In this document: positions 9,562-16,861 of the stretch, piece after piece
How positions within the stretch are numbered: the stretch's first letter is position 1
Layout of the letters: each line of letters opens with the position of its first letter
Assembly (NCBI RefSeq): GCF_003704105.1
Contig: NZ_QUOQ01000004.1
Span: 372,001 to 436,000, forward strand
From: Brevundimonas lutea
GTDB lineage: Bacteria > Pseudomonadota > Alphaproteobacteria > Caulobacterales > Caulobacteraceae
Reading direction: 5' to 3'
Length of the DNA: 64,000 nucleotides
Made by a program: the position numbers and the translations under genes
The notes under the pieces: generated by a model
Databases searched by the model: none
Told to the model about the DNA's origin: nothing
Seen by the model: the letters and a program-made list of their open reading frames with translations, nothing else

Positions 9562-9668
9562 TCACCCGTCTCCCGGCAAAAGCCGGGGCCTAGAAGGGCC
9601 TGCTCGAACTTTTAATGAGGGGTCGGCGCTCGCGGCCCTGGGCCCCGGCCTTCGCCGGGGACGCGGAG
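9562..9668. repeat. REP-like inverted-pair element, copy 1
   Basis: Two palindromic hairpins of the type CCCCGGC-GAAG-GCCGGGG, in opposite orientation, are separated by about 40 bases. The right arm (9631-9668) is identical over 38 bases to 53133-53170, and the whole ~107-base element aligns with 53064-53170. The left arm here has decayed slightly. It lies between a forward glycosyltransferase gene and the end of the reverse sleB-like gene, where such elements often sit and may act as a transcription barrier. The paired-arm layout resembles REPIN/BIME elements. Confidence 0.8.
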
Positions 9669-9669
9669 A

Positions 9670-10467
9670 TCAGGACTTCGGATCGCGGTCGCCGCGGCCG
9701 TCGTAGAAGATGTGGGCGCCGATGCGGGCGACTTCCTGGAAGGCCCGCGCCCAGCGCGGCGCGACATAGTCCGTGTGATAGTGGGTGGCCACGGTGTCGG
9801 CTCGCGCCTTGCCGGACAACGCCTCTTCGGCCAGGCGTTGGGCGCGGTTCCATGATGCCTGGTCCACAACGCCACGGTTTATCGAGCCGTCGCAGGTGAA
9901 GCTGAACTGGCAGGTGCGGGCCCCGGGCTTGTGCTCATAGACCACGCCGCAGACGCTCTGGGGATAGGTCGGGTCCGACAGGCGGTTGAGGATCACCTGA
10001 GCGACGGCGCGCTGGCCGGCCTCGGATTCGGAGCGCGCCTCATAATAGATGGCCTCGGTCATGCAGCGCAGGTCGTCGCCGCCGACGAAACCGGCCGGAG
10101 CGCCGGCGACCGTTCGCAGAGCCGTGTCGGGGCCGCGCGATGCGTCGGGCTTGGCGGCCTTCGGCTGGGGGCGGCGCGCCGGCTCCGGCGGCGGGGGCGG
10201 CTTCAGGCGGCCGTCCGCCAGCCGCTGCGCCCGCTCGGCGCTGTAGCCCTGAAGCTTGGCCTCCAGGGCCTCGGCGCGGGAAACCTTGGGCGCCTCGACG
10301 GGTTTGATCGGCTCGGGCTGGGCGACCGGCATCGGGGCGGCGGCCACCGGCTCCGCCGTCGGAGCGGCCACGGCCTCGCCCCGCCCCATGACGCCGGACG
10401 CGCCAATGGCGGCGCCGACGAGGCCGGCGACGGCGATGGTGGTTCCGATGACGATCCTGCGGCCCAT
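9670..10467 (-). CDS. SleB-family cell wall hydrolase
   Basis: A 265-residue protein with an N-terminal membrane anchor (RRIVIGTTIAVAGLVGAAIGASG), a Pro/Ala-rich linker, and a C-terminal hydrolase-2 (SleB) domain. The domain begins LRCMTEAIYYEARSESEAG, in which the Glu of EAIYYEA is the probable catalytic acid, and continues AQVILNRL and CQFSF. The family includes spore-cortex lytic transglycosylases; in non-sporulating alphaproteobacteria it is taken to remodel peptidoglycan. The start at 10467 is supported by GAGGGAAG eight bases upstream; the frame continues upstream but that part looks non-coding. The gene ends directly against a REP-like element. Confidence 0.88.
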   Translation of the reverse strand: MGRRIVIGTTIAVAGLVGAAIGASGVMGRGEAVAAPTAEPVAAAPMPVAQPEPIKPVEAPKVSRAEALEAKLQGYSAERAQRLADGRLKPPPPPEPARRPQPKAAKPDASRGPDTALRTVAGAPAGFVGGDDLRCMTEAIYYEARSESEAGQRAVAQVILNRLSDPTYPQSVCGVVYEHKPGARTCQFSFTCDGSINRGVVDQASWNRAQRLAEEALSGKARADTVATHYHTDYVAPRWARAFQEVARIGAHIFYDGRGDRDPKS

Positions 10468-10522
10468 GGCGCGCGGCTTCCCTCGTTGAGACCCGCTGGG
10501 CCTCACGCTCCCCAAAACCGCC

Positions 10523-11344
10523 TTAGGCCGGATAGCCGAAGGCGGCAAGCGGGGCCGCAAGCCGCTGAGAGACAAGCTCGGCCAGCTGTGGCGAGAGGGC
10601 CTCGCGCCAGCGGCCAACGGTTTCGGGCACCGACGCCGCCGTCAGATGGCGCCCCGGCTTTTTCGCCGTCGCCGCCGCGACCGCCGCTTCGATGACCTCG
10701 TCCGAAGCATCCAGCCCCAGCCATGCGAAAACCCGCCGCGCCTCCCGCCCCGGGTCTGCGATCAAATCCTCGTAGCGAACGACGGCTCCGTCAGGCGTGG
10801 CGCGGTGAAGGTCCAGCAGCCGGGCGTAGAGGCCGGCGTAGCGCTCCACCACCGCCTCATCGGTGTCGCCTTCCCGCTCCACGAAGCCGCGATAGCCGCG
10901 CTTCTCGTCGAAGGCGCGGGCGGAGCTGAGCACGTCGCGTGGGTCGCGCACCAGAAAGAGCGCCTTCAGCCCCGGCGCCTGGGCGCGGGCGGCGGCGAGG
11001 TCGAGGCGGGGCGGATACTTCTCGGTGGCGTAGAGCGGCGACCCCTTGCCCTGGTTCGCGGCCATGCGGCGGTAGAGGTCGCGCACCGCCTCCGCACCCG
11101 GTCCGCGCCCCGTGTCGATCGCAGTCCTGTCCGCCTCGGTGAAGGGCGCGAGGTCGCGATAATGACGGGCGCCGTTGATCAGACCTTCGTCACCTGGATG
11201 CAGAGCCAGGGCGTAGGCCCGCAGCTCCAGCGGATAAGCCATGTGGGCCACGACATCGGGATGAGCCGCGAACAGCTTCATGGCGACCGTGGTGCCCGAA
11301 CGCCCCAGGGCGACCTGGAAGAAGGGATCTGGCGCGGTGCTCAT
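10523..11344 (-). CDS. Sulfotransferase family protein
   Basis: A 273-residue protein with the 5'-phosphosulfate loop FQVALGRSGTTVAMKLF (key GRSGTT at residues 14-19) and the 3'-phosphate-binding region ALFLVRDPRDVLSSAR (RDPRD). Sulfotransferases transfer sulfate from PAPS to a sugar, lipid or protein acceptor. No signal peptide is visible. It is one of three P-loop sulfotransferase genes in the window. It lies upstream of the sleB-like gene on the same strand and is divergent from the type II secretion block. The acceptor cannot be inferred. Confidence 0.8.
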   Translation of the reverse strand: MSTAPDPFFQVALGRSGTTVAMKLFAAHPDVVAHMAYPLELRAYALALHPGDEGLINGARHYRDLAPFTEADRTAIDTGRGPGAEAVRDLYRRMAANQGKGSPLYATEKYPPRLDLAAARAQAPGLKALFLVRDPRDVLSSARAFDEKRGYRGFVEREGDTDEAVVERYAGLYARLLDLHRATPDGAVVRYEDLIADPGREARRVFAWLGLDASDEVIEAAVAAATAKKPGRHLTAASVPETVGRWREALSPQLAELVSQRLAAPLAAFGYPA

Positions 11345-11425
11345 GACCCGTGCGGCTAGACCATTTGTCGCCCGAAAGCCAAGGCATTAGGGTCCGGTCG
11401 AGTTTCCGGGGCCCCGACTTTGCCA

Positions 11426-12085
11426 ATGCCTTTCGCCCGCCGCCGGTCGCGCGCCGGCTTTTCGCTGATCGAGGCGCTGGTGGTCCTGGCCATCGGGGGC
11501 ATGGCGATGATGCTCGTCTTCGGCATCGGCGCGCGCGCCACCGAGACGGGCTTCCGGCTTGGCCGCACGGCGCTGGCCGCGGCCGACGACGCCGTGTCCA
11601 CCGAAAGCTACCGCGCCCTGATCGAGGGTCTGGTGCTCGCGCCCGGCAACGCCGTGCCCGCGACCTACCGTCTGGAGCCGGTCTATGTGGCCGAGACCTT
11701 CGTGACCGGCGACGCGGTCCTGTCGCGAGGAACGGCCTGCGCGCCGGCCGGGCCGGTGCGGGGGCTGAGGCTGGAGATTCAACCGGTCGAAGGCGGCGGG
11801 TCGCAACTGGCGTGTTCGCGCGCGGGGTCGGACGACGCGGTGATTTTGCTGACGTCGGACGAGGCCATGACTTTCTCCGTCTCATTCGATGCCCAGACCT
11901 GGCTGACGGGCTGGACCAACGACATCGAACTCCCGGTCGCGACCGGCGAGGACGTCCTGGTCATGACCGAGCAGAAGCTGTGGGTGCGCCTGACGGACGA
12001 GACGGGCGAGGTGGATGTTTTGGGCATGGCCAGTTCGGGCCGCCCCGCCAACTACTACGTCCGCGAACAGTTCAACCTGTCATGA
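11426..12085 (+). CDS. gspJ: Type II secretion pseudopilin, GspJ-like
   Basis: A 219-residue pseudopilin. The prepilin peptidase site is in RRRSRAGFSLIEALVVLAI, with cleavage after the Gly, the conserved Glu five residues into the mature part, and the long hydrophobic helix following. Length and the downstream gspK make GspJ the best subtype. ATG 11426 is chosen; a TTG two codons upstream is also possible, and neither has a clear ribosome-binding site. Its TGA overlaps the gspK ATG (ATGA at 12082-12085), which suggests translational coupling. In the pseudopilus tip GspJ works with GspI and GspK. Confidence 0.82.
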   Translation: MPFARRRSRAGFSLIEALVVLAIGGMAMMLVFGIGARATETGFRLGRTALAAADDAVSTESYRALIEGLVLAPGNAVPATYRLEPVYVAETFVTGDAVLSRGTACAPAGPVRGLRLEIQPVEGGGSQLACSRAGSDDAVILLTSDEAMTFSVSFDAQTWLTGWTNDIELPVATGEDVLVMTEQKLWVRLTDETGEVDVLGMASSGRPANYYVREQFNLS

Positions 12086-13146
12086 CGCGCCGATCCGCCC
12101 GCCGACGCCACGGGTTCGTCATGCCGGCGGTGTTGACCGTCGTGGCGGTGGTGACCCTGGTGTTTCTGGTCGTCATCCTGTCGCTGGACAGCCTGACCGA
12201 GGAGGCCCGCGCGGCCCGCGAGGACATCCGGTTCCGCGAGGCCGCCCTGACCGCCGAAGCCGAGGTCGCGTGGCTGATGTCGACCGAGCCTCTGTCGGAA
12301 CAGGCTATCGCCATCGGGCGCCGCCGCGCGAGCCTGGACGAAACCTACGGGACCGGGGTGGGAGAGCTGGGCTTGGCGACCGCCGAGCTGCGTCTGGATG
12401 GTCGGCCCTATCTTCTTCCCGATGGCCCGATCCCGGGCACGGCCCTGACGGTTGAGGTCCAGGACGGCGGCGGTCTGGCCAACCTGAACACCCTCGACCC
12501 GATCCAGGCGCGGCGCTTGTTCGAAGTCCTGGGCCTGTCGCAGAGCGAGGCCGCGCGGTTCGCCGATCGTCTGACCGACTACCTCGATGTCGATGATTTC
12601 CGTCAGCCCTCCGGCGCCGAAATCGACGATTATGCGCGGGAGGGAGCCGGGCGGCCGCAAAACGGGGGCCTTTCACGCGTGGAGGAAATTTCCGGCCTGC
12701 TCGGCTTTCACGAGGCCGTTGAGCGGGGCCGGTTCCGCGCCCTGCGCGACCACCTGACCGCCGATCCGACCACCTTCGCCTTCAACATCAACACCATGAC
12801 CCCAGAGGCCATGGTCATTCTGTTCGGGGCCGCGCCCGAGCAGGCCGTGGCCGCCGCCGAACGACGCGCCGCCGGCCCGTTCACCACCTTCGCGGAGTTC
12901 GCCGCCGTCGCCGGCGTGCCCGACACCTCGTCCTATGAAGTCTCGACCACCTTCCCGACCGGCCGCGTGGCGCTCAAGGCGCTGGACCGGCGGCGGGGGA
13001 TCGCCTACCGCTCGCGGATCACCGTCTCGCCGTCCGACCGGGAAAAGCCGGTGTGGGTCGAGGACCGCAGCTTCACGCCCATGACCGCCGCCGAGCGGCG
13101 AACCGAGCCTGCCGATGCTGAACCGTTTCCTGTCGCCGCGCCTTGA
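12082..13146 (+). CDS. gspK: Type II secretion minor pseudopilin GspK
   Basis: A 354-residue protein with a basic leader (TRRSARRRHG) followed by a hydrophobic segment, FVMPAVLTVVAVVTLVFLVVI, in the place of a pseudopilin helix. The large alpha-helical domain includes GGLANLNTLDPIQARRLFEVLGLS, LTDYLDVDD and FNINTMTPEAMVILFG, segments typical of the GspK SAM-like fold. GspK caps the pseudopilus and lacks the +5 Glu of major pseudopilins; here the residue is not Glu either. The reading frame stays open upstream to 11350, but that part is the shadow of gspJ. The gene overlaps gspJ by 4 bases and gspL by 32. Confidence 0.88.
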   Translation: MTRRSARRRHGFVMPAVLTVVAVVTLVFLVVILSLDSLTEEARAAREDIRFREAALTAEAEVAWLMSTEPLSEQAIAIGRRRASLDETYGTGVGELGLATAELRLDGRPYLLPDGPIPGTALTVEVQDGGGLANLNTLDPIQARRLFEVLGLSQSEAARFADRLTDYLDVDDFRQPSGAEIDDYAREGAGRPQNGGLSRVEEISGLLGFHEAVERGRFRALRDHLTADPTTFAFNINTMTPEAMVILFGAAPEQAVAAAERRAAGPFTTFAEFAAVAGVPDTSSYEVSTTFPTGRVALKALDRRRGIAYRSRITVSPSDREKPVWVEDRSFTPMTAAERRTEPADAEPFPVAAP

Positions 13147-14554
13147 GCGCCTGAGCGCCGACGGTGGCCTGACCACGGTCGCCGAGGGCTCGACGCCCCT
13201 GCTGCCGCCTGTGGCGCTGATCGATCGCCGTCTATGCGTGTTCGAACGCTTCGCCTCGCCCGCCACCGGCCGCGCGGCGCGTCAGGCGGCTCGGGTGTAT
13301 GGCCGATCGAACGCGCCGTTCGATCGGTCCGGCTTCGTCATGATCCCCTGCCCTGGAGGCTTTGGCCTGTGGTGGTGGGACGCCGATCAGGTGGACGGCC
13401 TGCTGGGCGCGCGCTTCAGCCGGGGCCTGCCCGCCACCGTGCCCGAAACGCTGAGCCAGCCCGCCGGATCCGGATGGCGTCAGGTGCGGCTCGAGAGTGG
13501 CTATGAGGCGCAGCGCTGGGACGCCGGCCGACTGGTCGCCTCCGCCTGGCGTCCAGCCGCGTTCGACGACGCGGCCTGGTCGAACTTCACCCGCACGGCG
13601 GTCGACCCGGGCGAGGACGCCCCGGAGCACGCTCCGGCGGCGCAAAGCCTCCCCGCCGTCGCGACACCCGAACTGCTGGCCATCGGCGCGCGGTCGGCCG
13701 GTCCGGACAGCTGGGTCCGGCCGGCCGTGGCGTTTGCGATCGCGCTGTCGCTGGGGATGGGCGCCTTCTTCGCCGGGCAGGCCTGGCGGCTGGACACCCT
13801 GACCGATCGGGCCGAGGCCGAGACCGCGGTGCTGTCCGCCAGCCAGGACGCGGGGCAGGTGGCGCGGCTGCGCAGCCAACTGGCGCGACTGGACAGTTTC
13901 TCCAGCCTGCTGGATCGGCCCGATCCCAGCGCCAGCCTCGCCATCGCCATCGGGGTGCTCCAGCTCTATGGCGTTCCGCCGCAGAGTTTCAGCGCCGACG
14001 CCACGCGCGTGCGGCTGGAGCTGCCCTACTCGGCCCTGTCGATCGCTCCGGAGCTGGCCGGCCAGTTCGCGGCCTCCGGAGGGTTCACCGATGTCCAGGT
14101 CTCGACCGGAGCCAATCGCTCGGCGGTGATCTTCGAGATGACTCCACCCCCGCCCGACGCGCCGGTGTCGATCCCCTCAGGTCCGGCGTCGTCGCTGGTC
14201 GCCGCCGCCGAAACGACCCCCCTGACAGGCTCCTCTGGCTCCGTCGGGCAGTCGGCGTCGGACTCCTCCAGCCTGTCGATCTTCGAGCAGCAGCGCATGA
14301 TGCGGGAAATGGCCCAGACCGACGGCCAGAGAGCGCGCGCAACGGCCGGAACCGCAGCGTCGCCGGCGCAGGCCCAGCCCCGCCCAACGGCCCAGAGACC
14401 GGCCGCTCAGCCGGCGCGCCCTCGCCCGGCGCCGGCCCAGCCGACGGTAGAGGATGGCGACGACGACACCGCGACCGTGACCCGGCAGCCTGGGGGAGAC
14501 ATACCCGCCTCGGTCCTGGAAGCGGCGCGTAAGGCTGGCTACCGCGGCAACTGA
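13115..14554 (+). CDS. gspL: Type II secretion assembly protein, GspL-like
   Basis: A 479-residue bitopic protein. It has a cytoplasmic region of about 200 residues, one membrane helix (WVRPAVAFAIALSLGMGAFFAG, about residues 203-224), a coiled-coil stretch with a small periplasmic ferredoxin-like domain, and a long Pro/Ala/Gln-rich tail from about residue 340. GspL links the cytoplasmic ATPase GspE to the membrane platform. Position after gspJ-gspK and topology support the call, though similarity to classical GspL is weak. The low-complexity tail of over 100 residues is longer than usual. It starts inside the end of gspK and converges on gspH. Confidence 0.72.
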   Translation: MLNRFLSPRLERLSADGGLTTVAEGSTPLLPPVALIDRRLCVFERFASPATGRAARQAARVYGRSNAPFDRSGFVMIPCPGGFGLWWWDADQVDGLLGARFSRGLPATVPETLSQPAGSGWRQVRLESGYEAQRWDAGRLVASAWRPAAFDDAAWSNFTRTAVDPGEDAPEHAPAAQSLPAVATPELLAIGARSAGPDSWVRPAVAFAIALSLGMGAFFAGQAWRLDTLTDRAEAETAVLSASQDAGQVARLRSQLARLDSFSSLLDRPDPSASLAIAIGVLQLYGVPPQSFSADATRVRLELPYSALSIAPELAGQFAASGGFTDVQVSTGANRSAVIFEMTPPPPDAPVSIPSGPASSLVAAAETTPLTGSSGSVGQSASDSSSLSIFEQQRMMREMAQTDGQRARATAGTAASPAQAQPRPTAQRPAAQPARPRPAPAQPTVEDGDDDTATVTRQPGGDIPASVLEAARKAGYRGN

Positions 14555-14560
14555 CCGGGC

Positions 14561-15007
14561 TCAGTCCAGGCGTTCGAATCGACAGGCGTCGTCAACCGAT
14601 TGCAGCCGCATGACGCGCTGGTCGCCGCGCATCACCTCGACCTTGGCCTCGGGGCAGACGCCGGTCGAGGCGATCACCAGCGGGCGGTCGAACACCAGGG
14701 TGAAGCCGTCCTTAACCTCCAGCGGCACGGTTTCGACCTCACCCTCTCCATCCGGGCGGCCGCTGGTGGCGGTGACGATACGGGTGTCGGACGCCGCAGG
14801 CGCAACCGGCATGATGGCCTGCTCACGCCGATAGGCCTGACGGCGCAGGTCGGACATCTGGCGCTGGAAGTCGAAGAAGACGGCGTGCAGCGTGATCCGG
14901 TCCAGCATCACCGCGCCGCGCGGCGCCACGATGGCCGCGCTCATGCCGATGATGGCCAGAACGACCAGCATCTCCATCAGGCTGAAGCCGGGACGCCGCA
15001 AGGCCAT
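14561..15007 (-). CDS. gspH: Type II secretion pseudopilin, GspH-like
   Basis: A 148-residue protein with a very short leader (MALRRPG), the pseudopilin cleavage motif G|FSLMEMLVVLAIIG with Glu at mature position +5, and a beta-rich C-terminal domain. Length and position next to gspG favour GspH, a minor pseudopilin of the pseudopilus. It follows gspG on the same strand by 5 bases, so the two are presumably co-transcribed and translated. It converges on gspL with 6 bases between stop codons. Confidence 0.82.
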   Translation of the reverse strand: MALRRPGFSLMEMLVVLAIIGMSAAIVAPRGAVMLDRITLHAVFFDFQRQMSDLRRQAYRREQAIMPVAPAASDTRIVTATSGRPDGEGEVETVPLEVKDGFTLVFDRPLVIASTGVCPEAKVEVMRGDQRVMRLQSVDDACRFERLD

Positions 15008-15012
15008 GGCGA

Positions 15013-15516
15013 TCAGGCGGCGGGGGCCGGCGCTCCCTCGACGGGCGCGGCGGCGCCCGAGGGGTAGACGTCGGCCGCCAGACCCGAGCCGCCCGGCTGA
15101 CCATCGGCGCCCAGGCTGATCACCTGAGCCGAACCTTCCAGGGTTTCAGGCGCGGTGTAGACATAGGGACGGTCCCAGGGGTCGTTGGGAAGCGCGCCCT
15201 CCAGATAGGGACCGTACCAGCCCGACACTCCAGCCTCGTTACGGACCAGCAGACCGAGGCCCTCCTCGTCCGTCGGCAGGCGGCCGATATCCAGACGCAT
15301 GGTGTTGAGCGCGCTGACCAGGGCGCGGGCCTGGACCTCGGCGGTGGTGACCTTGGAGCGATCCAGCTGGGCGAACAGGCGCGGGCCGACCAGGGCCGCG
15401 ATCAGGGCGATGATCGAGATGACGATCAGGATTTCCAGCAGGCTGTAGCCCGCACGGCGAGCGCGGCGCGCGGCCCGACGACGGCGGGCGAAAAGGTCGG
15501 TCAAGCTGATCGTCAA
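15013..15516 (-). CDS. gspG: Type II secretion major pseudopilin GspG
   Basis: Major pseudopilin that builds the pseudopilus. The basic leader ends RRAG|YSLLEILIVISIIALIAALVGPRLF, with Glu at +5. The calcium-loop region LPTDEEGLGLLV and the ALPNDPWDRPYVY block are diagnostic of GspG. I chose the TTG at 15516, which has AGGGGAG eight bases upstream and gives a 167-residue precursor with a normal-length leader. The frame is open to an ATG at 15582, which has no ribosome-binding site and would give an unusual extension. The product has an Ala/Pro-rich tail. It is divergent from gspM, so the 199 bases between them should hold promoters for both directions. Confidence 0.93.
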   Translation of the reverse strand: MTISLTDLFARRRRAARRARRAGYSLLEILIVISIIALIAALVGPRLFAQLDRSKVTTAEVQARALVSALNTMRLDIGRLPTDEEGLGLLVRNEAGVSGWYGPYLEGALPNDPWDRPYVYTAPETLEGSAQVISLGADGQPGGSGLAADVYPSGAAAPVEGAPAPAA

Positions 15517-15715
15517 GGCGAACTCCCCTAAGCCCCCGCTCAAGGTCGGCGGTGCGTTTCCAGGGTGTCTCCCCGGCGCCACGGCTGCTATACACGGCGC
15601 CTCGGCAAGGGTCCACGGGCCTGAAAATCGACACCTTTCGATTGCGTTACCGTGTTCGTCCGGTCACGCAAGGGGTCGGACGCCGGGATTCACCGCGCTT
15701 CGGGGGAAGTCAGAG

Positions 15716-16363
15716 TTGAGAACGCTGGGACGCTCGCTGAGCCTGCGTCTGTCGGCCTGGGAGGCCGATCTGCGGGCGCGTTTCGTCCGCATGACCCAGC
15801 GCGAGCGGTTTCTGGTCATGGCGTTCGGGGCGATGATGCTGTTCGCCGTCGTCTTCCTGCCCTTCGGCTGGGCCGCCGATCAGCGAGAGCAGTACGCCCG
15901 CGCCGAGGCGGCTCGCGACGAAGCCCAGGGACTCGCCCGGCGTAACTCTCCCATTTCCATGGGCGCTCTCCAGACCGCGCGGCTGACCGATCTAGAGGGC
16001 CTGTCGCTGGAGGCCGACAGCGTCTCCATCGCCCGCATTCTGATCGAGCAGCGCCTGGCCGGGGCCGCCGAGGCCGCGCAGGTCGAACTGACCAGCGTGA
16101 CCGTGGGAGCGGAGCTTGAAGACGGGCCGACGCCGCTGCTGCGCGCCGAACTGGCCGCCCCGTACGCGCCCCAGACCTTCTGGACGATGCTGGACGCCCT
16201 GTCGCGCAGTCCGGAGGCGGTGTTTCTCGACTCCATCGACGTGACCGCCAATCAGGGTCCGGCTCCGGCGCGGCTGGATGGCAGCATCCGGCCGACCGGC
16301 CAGGCGCGGGCGACTTTCCTGTTCCCGGTGCGGATCACCGCGGCCGAGGGAGCGCCGGCATGA
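15716..16363 (+). CDS. gspM: Type II secretion GspM-like protein
   Basis: A 215-residue bitopic inner-membrane protein. A cytoplasmic N-terminus has MTQRERFLVMAFGAMMLFAVVFLPFGW, a 'xxRERxLL' prelude then one membrane helix, as in GspM. A coiled-coil stretch and a small ferredoxin-like periplasmic domain follow. GspM pairs with GspL in the platform. It probably starts at TTG 15716, shortly after a GGGGGAAG sequence; an ATG 26 codons further on is an alternative. It overlaps the next gene by ATGA (16360-16363). Confidence 0.78.
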   Translation: MRTLGRSLSLRLSAWEADLRARFVRMTQRERFLVMAFGAMMLFAVVFLPFGWAADQREQYARAEAARDEAQGLARRNSPISMGALQTARLTDLEGLSLEADSVSIARILIEQRLAGAAEAAQVELTSVTVGAELEDGPTPLLRAELAAPYAPQTFWTMLDALSRSPEAVFLDSIDVTANQGPAPARLDGSIRPTGQARATFLFPVRITAAEGAPA

Positions 16364-16845
16364 TCCGCTGGATCGTGCTCATCTCCCTCCTCGTCAGCGT
16401 GGCGGGCTTCGGTCTCGGCATGCTGGCGCCGGGTCGTCCCGACGACACGGTCGCGGCTGTGCGCGGCGGCGGCCCGAGGCCGGGCGCCGAAGATCGCGGG
16501 CCGCTTGCGCGTCCAAACGAGATGGTGGCCGTGGCCGCGTCTTTCTTGAGAGCCAGCCTGTCGCCTCCGCCGCCTCCACCGCCTCCACCGCCTCCCCCGC
16601 CGCCGCCGCCGCCTCCACCGCCGCCGCCGCCCGACGTTGCGGTGGTGTTCCGCGATCAGGTACGCGCCGTGGTGCGCAATCCGGCCACGGCCGAATTCGA
16701 GGCCGTGCTGGGCGGCTCGCGCCGCATCACTGCCGGCCAGACCTTCGAGGGCTGGCGCCTGTCCGAGATTTCGCCGTCGGAGGCCGTGCTGACACGCGGC
16801 CGCGAGAGCCGACGCATCGCCCTGTTTTCTCCCACCGTCGGTTGA
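16360..16845 (+). CDS. GspC-like protein with polyproline linker
   Basis: A 161-residue protein with one N-terminal membrane helix (IRWIVLISLLVSVAGFGLGML). A linker follows, then an uninterrupted run of over 20 prolines (about residues 69-91), then a small beta-rich domain containing GGSRRITAGQTFEGWRLSEISPSEAVLTR. That last domain resembles the 'homology region' of GspC, which contacts the secretin N0 domain. No PDZ or coiled-coil domain follows, so this is a short form of GspC. Its place directly before gspD and after gspM supports a link between platform and secretin. The polyproline run probably spans the peptidoglycan as a stiff rod. Confidence 0.7.
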   Translation: MIRWIVLISLLVSVAGFGLGMLAPGRPDDTVAAVRGGGPRPGAEDRGPLARPNEMVAVAASFLRASLSPPPPPPPPPPPPPPPPPPPPPPPDVAVVFRDQVRAVVRNPATAEFEAVLGGSRRITAGQTFEGWRLSEISPSEAVLTRGRESRRIALFSPTVG

Positions 16846-16861
16846 GGAGCCGCCTGACCTG

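Noticed and set aside
11350..12081. Forward open frame that fuses with gspK into one 598-codon reading frame
   Set aside because: The upstream part lies over gspJ in another frame and has an Arg/Gly/Pro-rich composition typical of GC-rich shadow frames; gspK starts at 12082.
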